Assembly (NCBI GenBank): GCA_004802725.1
Contig: SGPM01000438.1
Location: 4,703-19,114 of the forward strand
Length of the DNA: 14,412 nucleotides
Direction of reading: 5' to 3'
Source: Antrodiella citrinella
Taxonomy: Eukaryota > Basidiomycota > Agaricomycetes > Polyporales > Steccherinaceae
This document shows positions 9,961-14,412 of the stretch, in pieces; position 1 is the stretch's first letter, and the number at the start of each line of letters is the position of its first letter. The notes beneath the pieces are model-generated. The model ran no database searches. It was not told the origin of the DNA and saw only the letters and a program-made list of their open reading frames with translations. The translations under genes were made by a program, and so were the position numbers.

Positions 9961-12900
9961 ACCCAAGAGAACGAAGTCGGCCAGCTAAAAGCCAAACTCA
10001 AGGACTTCCAGTACCAAGTTACCCGGGCGTTGGGTACCGATTATCTTGCCGTCTCAAGGCTGAAGACGGATATCTTGAATATCACGCACCAGATGGATTC
10101 GGTAAAGGAAGATGTGGACAAGACCACTGGGAGGGTTGACAAGGTCATAGACAGAGTCAACGAGATGGAAATCAAGGTCTCGGAGTGCGTAGAGGCGATC
10201 GCGTTGCTCCGCACGCCGGAGAGCATGAAGAAAATTTTGGCGTTGCGGATAGGAGAGGTCGCGAGCGCTGTTCAGGACATGAGCAGACTGCACAGTAGCA
10301 TCAAGACGATGGAGGAGAATATGCACGGTCTGGGTAACTCGCTGCAAGGACTTCCCAACCTTCGAAGCGACGTCTGTCAGCTCGCAGGGCAGGTTCAACA
10401 GCTATCACAAGAGATGAGCTCTGTGGACACCAGGTTCAGCAACATAAACAAACGTGTTCTTGGTGTCACTCAGAAAGTCGGGACCAACGAGGAAAATCTG
10501 GCCTCCGTCGAACGATCCGTCGCCGACATGCGAAGAACCATAGTCGACGCGGGAAACGACGTAAAGCAGGCACCGAAGTCGGTCAAGGATGTCATCACAG
10601 CTCTCCAAAAGAAAGCAGACACTAGCGATCTGATCAAGGTCCAGATTGATACCCAGAGCATCACATCAAGGGTGACGCAGCTTGAAGAAGGAGCTGTTGA
10701 CATTCGGGACAAGTTGGGAGAGATGAGCGGTCGGATAGAGGAGGTAGACGGAGGCCTGAACGTGGTGAAAGAGACTGTTGAAGGGCTGACGGAGAAGGCC
10801 CAAACCATGACCAACAACCACTCGCGTAACATAGGCGAGTTAACGCAACGAGCGCAGAGGTCGGAGGAGGGCATCCAACAACTCAACGTTGCGTACCAGC
10901 GTGGGGAAGCTGCTTCCACGAAGGATAGGGCAGAGTTGAGGGCGCTGCACAACAACCTCGAAGGAGTGAGCTCTACTGCTACTGAAGCCTGCAGTAAGGC
11001 AGCGAGACTTCAAGGAGAGTTCGATTTGTTCAAGATGGCCAAACTCGGACTTGAAGAAGTGAGAGACTCGGAGCCTGCCAGCGCGTCAGCAGGACCGAAC
11101 ACTATTTCGGGCGCCGCTCTAAGTCGCATCCACAATCTGACCTCAGGTTCGACAATGAAGCTAGCCCTCGACTTCGCAAATTATTGTATCTCGGTGAAGT
11201 ACCATCTTCATACAGATATGCTGAGCAATATCTCATCGTCGCGCTTTTAGTCAGCATTTACTTCTCTACTCGAGCTCAAATACAGTAAAGACCATAGTTC
11301 GTTCCTCAGGCTTGCTTCCACTGTCAGCGGGCCCAAGACCTGGGAGGTGAGTCACGAGGTTCTTGATAAATCAATACGCAGATTTGTTTACGTTCTGAAC
11401 TCAGATAGTGATCAAATTGGATGCTGATGGTAGCGTCAATTCATATGCTTGAATTCGTGCCACGAATCACTAAACACGACTCCAGTAGCGGTGGCGAATT
11501 CTATGCTGAAAACCATCACATGGACTGCGACGGGGTGATGAAATTATGCTCCTTTCTCCTCAATTTTTGGACTCAATTTCTGCCAGATTCAACGCCGATA
11601 GGCTTCAAGGTTCTGCTGAGCGGCGAGGAAGCTCCCAGACTCTGCTGTGTAGCAGTATGTATTCCGAAGCTCTCTACTCGCATCTCAATACAAATGGGAA
11701 AATCTCCAGGCTGGTATTTGGTGGCTGATTCCGCCTTTCCTGAGGCTGCCTCCCAATTCGTTGTCAGCGCAACACAAAACTCCAGATCAGCGGACGCAAC
11801 TCGAAGTGACCTAGTAAATTTGCCGAAGGTTCGTACTTGTTCCGTCAATCCGCAAACCAAAACCAACACGACTGATGCATGAACATAGTATTACTGGTAC
11901 CTCCAGATGGTGGACGGAGAGCTCAGTCTTGAAGCTGAGCGCATACCGGTGAGCTCATAATCCTTCTCTTTTATCAATCGGGTATGTACTGACACGCCGT
12001 GACAACAAGCTGTCCGATGTCATAGATGCGGGCAGTGACCAAAGCGAGAAGATAATAACATTTTCCACGTCCAATAGATTCAAGGAACGCCTTGACGGCG
12101 CGACGACGGTGAGTAGCTGTCGACTATACCGGCTGATGCTTGAGAGCTGAGTATAAGTTCCACATGCATAGATAGTCTTCACTGTCACCCCCTACGGATT
12201 GGGCACAGGTTTTGAAGACGATCAGACACCACTGGTATGGCAGGTGCGCGTCCCAATATCACTAGCTTTTACACCAGCAGAGCTGCAACAATGTTTTCTC
12301 TTTTCAAGGTACTCGAGTTTGGCAAGGGTGAATATGTCTCCGTCACTCAGACGTTGTGTGGACACTGATAGACTCATAGAACTCTCCACCAGAAAGGTGG
12401 TGTGGCGCTCCAAGTGCGTACAATATGTAACTGTGAGGAGTATCTACCACCCACACGCTTGCCTCGCAGCACCGCTTTGGCTTCGGGACCACCAGCAACA
12501 AATCCGAACTGGATCCCTATCGCGGTAAGCTCCTCTCAGGCTTTCGCAGTTCTGCATATTTGTTGTGACGCGCGCACAACTCACAATGCTAAACTAGACA
12601 GGCAATATGGCGATAGTGGAATCGCAGGCAGATACTCTCAGGTGGCATGATGGTCTCTACAAGTCCCTCGACCCGCGTTCCATCGCGGCTCATAATGACA
12701 CTAAACGACCCATGACATTGTATCTTGGCAAGAATGATCGTCGTTTCGAATTCAGAATTTGCCGTGCTGATATCACTCAGGAATGGAAAACACGAAAGGC
12801 GATTTTGAAGGCTTCATCAAGTTACCCACTCTGATGTGCGTACTCGACAACATCTCCTGCGTTCCAGTGGGACATGCTCAAGCTGTGTCATTGCTAGGCC

Positions 12901-13264
12901 GGAAACACAACTCGCGTGCAAACCAGCCGTGATGTTGCGCGCGTACGTCGTAGCAAAGGATCGTGGCTACACCGGTGCGCTTCGTTTTTCAACATACGCA
13001 TATACCCTCACTGAAATCGCGGGTTTATCAGTCGGGTCAGAATTCGAGAAGATAGATGCGAAGCACCTGATCAGTTGGGGGTCCGACCAGCCCGTTAGCC
13101 ACTGGCCAACAACTCTGTCTTTAATTGAACTCGACACTGTGAGCGCGTTCCGGTCATACTCTCAGCAATTCGACAGCATCGTAACCCTTGGCTTCCAGTA
13201 TACATCATTCATAGTACGACGTTTCCCGAAATATGGCGGCAAGATCGCGTTCAAGAGGGAGTGA
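8766..13264 (+). CDS. Gene 5: domain - coiled coil - domain protein, 1002 aa
   Basis: Twenty-six exons can be joined in frame: 8766-8843, 8903-8980, 9033-9051, 9107-9137, 9195-9255, 9321-9453, 9518-9587, 9645-9712, 9766-9854, 9910-11193, 11251-11346, 11405-11429, 11486-11534, 11587-11720, 11791-11828, 11907-11948, 12010-12108, 12172-12243, 12309-12327, 12380-12413, 12470-12524, 12598-12727, 12781-12835, 12898-12974, 13032-13138 and 13199-13264. Residues 1-226 form one copy of the repeated domain, about 229-585 a coiled coil, about 590-770 an unrecognised linker, and about 775-1002 a second domain copy ending at the domain edge. The second copy has no ATG just before its first block (EKIITFS), unlike all single-domain genes, which favours one long protein over two genes. 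The linker splices (11251-11948) are the weakest part. There is no signal peptide or membrane span. The architecture suggests an oligomer displaying domains at both ends, which is inference. Confidence 0.75.
9967..11037 (+). other. Coiled-coil segment of gene 5
   Basis: This is the only long uninterrupted exon in the window. It encodes about 357 residues rich in Lys, Glu, Asp, Gln and Arg, with hydrophobic residues spaced in heptads, for example VDKVIDRVNEMEIKVSECV and LGEMSGRIEEVDGGLNVV. There are few aromatic residues and no obvious enzymatic motif. Such regions usually form dimeric or trimeric rods. It separates the two domain copies of gene 5. No relation to a named coiled-coil family is claimed. 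Confidence 0.85.
12010..13264 (+). other. Domain copy 5b (C-terminal) within gene 5
   Basis: Ten exons carry this copy. Blocks are KIITFSTS, IVFTVTP, TPLVWQ then VLEFGK, KVVWRSN, HNDTKRPMTLYLG, FEGFIKL, PAVMLRAYVV and TSFIVRRF, ending GKIAFKRE and TGA. It aligns with gene 2 from end to end and shares the same stop position relative to the last intron. It includes a GC-AG intron at 12728-12780. The first block lacks a nearby start codon, consistent with being the C-terminal part of a longer protein. Confidence 0.8.
12728..12780 (+). other. Non-canonical GC-AG intron in gene 5
   Basis: At the place where every other copy has a phase-1 GT donor after the L-G block, this copy reads CTTG|gcaaga. 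The acceptor is cactcag at 12774-12780. Splicing here gives a 55 nt next exon, the same length as in genes 2, 3 and 4, encoding DFEGFIKLPT, which matches the family. Reading through instead loses the family match and ends at TGA (12832-12834), before the next block. Confidence 0.7.
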
Positions 13265-13733
13265 CGTTCACCCACGACATTGGGTCAGCTCCGAGTCTAG
13301 GTAATTACTCATTCCACTACTGAGTTCGAGAGATATCTGATTGATCAATAACGAGGAAGCATCTCATCGTGATAGGACTGTTGCTGGTATTTAAATAAAA
13401 CGATCGTCATGCGCAATGTCAGCTTCAAAACGATTTCACGCGCGCGACTTAAGCGTCTCGGACAACGATAAATCTGTCTTCGAGTTTGTCGAGTTCGATT
13501 GCGCCCGGAACTGTAGTACTACGTACATGGTAGTTATTGCATATGGTGTTACCGACGTCACTGTCAACGATACTGTACTTATACTTTAATGCGCTGGCGC
13601 TGAGCCACGCGAAAAGAAGCCTGCTAGGGCGCCCACACTCGCAAGCTGTTGTTTTCGAAAACTTTGCTTGTTTACGCCAGCATATCATACCTATCCACTC
13701 ACGCTCGAGCTTCTTGATATCTCGTTCAGCTTG
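13265..13733. other. Intergenic stretch between gene 5 and gene 6
   Basis: This 470 nt stretch follows the gene 5 stop and precedes the gene 6 start. It holds the AATAAA site and a GACGTCAC motif near 13555. Both strands have open frames of about 65-80 codons (plus 13537-13734, minus 13449-13688) without family motifs or splice support, so no gene is called. Confidence 0.4.
13394..13399 (+). terminator. Possible polyadenylation signal of gene 5
   Basis: AATAAA lies 130 nt after the gene 5 stop codon in an AT-rich patch (TATTTAAATAAAA). The position suits a 3' end signal, although fungal poly(A) signals are loose and the same patch could act as a TATA-like element for gene 6. Confidence 0.3.
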
Positions 13734-14139
13734 ATGCCGCCTCGCAAGCGTTTGATTTATGTCTCGACTACGAACGAACCGCGCTGGGAGCCGTGGAGGA
13801 ACAGGATGAAGGTGCGTCTTGGGACAGCGGAGGCAGCCGTACGAGGAGGAACTTTAGCAATATCTCTGACGAGGCAAATCATCTGTCCAGGTCGTGTTCA
13901 CGATCGTCCCTGCGGAATGGAAGAGCGGCGGGGGCCCAGTTGGAGCGACACCAATGCCATGGCTGGTGAGCACAATCTTCTTCCGAAACTCTATGAAGCG
14001 CACTGATCCATTGCCTAGATCCTCGAATGCACCGACTTCAACTTTGGACGTAAATCAAAATTCCACAACTTCAGAACAACAGAAAACTGACTTCCTGTTG
14101 ATAGAGCACCCACGTATCATGGATTTCGATGTAACGTGA
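13734..14139 (+). pseudogene. Gene 6: truncated copy of the repeated domain
   Basis: Exons 13734-13811 (78 nt, the same as genes 2 and 5), 13891-13965, 14019-14049 and 14105-14135 join in frame with phases 0,0,1. Blocks are KRLIYVST, VVFTIVP, TPMPWL then ILEC, and RIMDFDV, covering only the first third of the domain. At the next expected phase-2 donor the sequence reads gtgagt, and reading on gives TGA at 14137-14139. No later block of the domain is visible in the remaining 270 nt, which instead looks like a promoter. The copy is therefore probably a partial duplication. It could be a live gene only if the next exon lies beyond the window edge after an unusually long intron. Confidence 0.6.
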
Positions 14140-14290
14140 GTACGCGTTTGATAGTGATATGTCGCTGCGCTGACGGCCTTCTGTTATGTAACCATATTCC
14201 TTCCATCTAATCACACTCGTACTTTCACCTTTCACATTCCGATGACTCCTCCTCTCCTTTCTTTGTCCTTTGTCTCGATGACTCGCATTC

Positions 14291-14314
14291 GGCCATGGCG
14301 CGCAGCGCATGGCC
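14291..14314. repeat. Short inverted repeat GGCCATG...CATGGCC
   Basis: Seven-base perfect arms (14291-14297 and 14308-14314) flank a GCGC-rich centre, 16 nt upstream of the TATA box. It could be a binding site for a dimeric regulator or chance; nothing else supports it. Confidence 0.3.
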
Positions 14315-14329
14315 GAGCCTCTCTACTTG

Positions 14330-14337
14330 TATATATA
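14330..14337 (+). promoter_or_regulatory. TATA box of a gene beyond the right edge
   Basis: TATATATA on the plus strand is preceded by CT-rich sequence and followed by a CA-rich leader (cattcagcacctcact). A coding start would be expected at or just past the window end, judging from the roughly 60-70 nt TATA-to-ATG spacing seen for genes 1 and 3. Confidence 0.5.
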
Positions 14338-14412
14338 CAGCTGTAGTAGCTACTGCATTCAGCACCTCACTTGTACCTGCTCACCAGCACTCTCGCGCTC
14401 TGCGTGAACCAG

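Larger units (their letters stand above)
14140..14412. other. Promoter-like, CT-rich stretch at the right edge
   Basis: The stretch contains long CT-rich runs (about 14190-14280), a GC-rich inverted repeat (14291-14314), a TATA element and then CA/CT-rich sequence such as a fungal 5' leader shows. No start codon for a downstream gene is visible before the window ends. Confidence 0.4.

Noticed and set aside
9910..11250. Single-exon coiled-coil gene ending at TAG 11248-11250.
   Set aside because: The first codons complete domain copy 5a in phase with upstream exons, and a consensus-like donor at 11194 continues in frame. No good start codon opens the exon.
1..14412. Assignment of the domain to known fungal pore-forming or lectin families.
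   Set aside because: Size and likely beta-rich character invite the idea, but no diagnostic motif of such a family was seen. Naming one would be a guess.
1..14412. Transposons, tRNA, rRNA, CRISPR arrays or viral insertions.
   Set aside because: No terminal repeats, transposase or polymerase motifs, cloverleaf boxes or regularly spaced repeats were found by eye.

Overview
The window looks like nuclear DNA of an intron-dense fungus, most likely a mushroom-type basidiomycete (Agaricomycetes). Inferred introns are mostly about 45-70 nt with GT...AG ends, exons are as short as 19-22 nt, no open frame is long except one coiled-coil exon, and promoters look eukaryotic. This taxonomic call is inference. 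Single N calls are scattered through the first 5.6 kb only. All gene models below are hand-spliced from sequence.

Almost every gene carries the same domain of about 215 residues, which I do not recognise by name. There are seven copies: gene 1 (minus, 1-1321, runs off the left edge), gene 2 (plus, 3044-4118), gene 3 (minus, 4287-5869), gene 4 (minus, 6690-8185), two copies in gene 5 (plus, 8766-13264), and a truncated copy, gene 6 (plus, 13734-14139). Recurring blocks, in order, are: R/K-T-F-T-I; T-V-T-P; P-x-x-W-x-V-L-x-F; T-I-V-W-x-S; N-x-T/S-x(3)-Q-x-F-x-L-G; E-x-F-V; P-A-V-M-L-Q-A-Y; and F-R-x-F-D-G-x-x-L-x-L. Intron positions and phases (0,0,1,2,0,1,2,1,0) are shared between copies, and several exon lengths recur exactly (22, 34, 55, 68, 69 nt). 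This is strong evidence of common descent by local duplication.

The copies differ in what follows the domain. Gene 2 and the second copy in gene 5 stop at the domain end. Genes 3 and 4, and apparently gene 1, add a proline-rich tail of about 90 residues. Gene 5 continues from its first domain copy into a coiled coil of about 360 residues, a multi-exon linker and a second domain copy, giving a protein of 1002 residues. Gene 4 has a one-base frame discrepancy in one exon. Gene 6 ends after four exons, in front of a TATA-containing, CT-rich stretch that looks like the promoter of a gene outside the window.

None of the predicted N-termini looks like a signal peptide, so the proteins are probably intracellular. 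No transposon, tRNA, rRNA or CRISPR array was seen. The stretches 1322-3043, 5870-6689, 8186-8765 and 13265-13733 hold promoter-like sites and unresolved short open frames only. The function of the family is unknown; a cluster of paralogues with one shared domain and interchangeable C-terminal modules is the main discovery candidate here.
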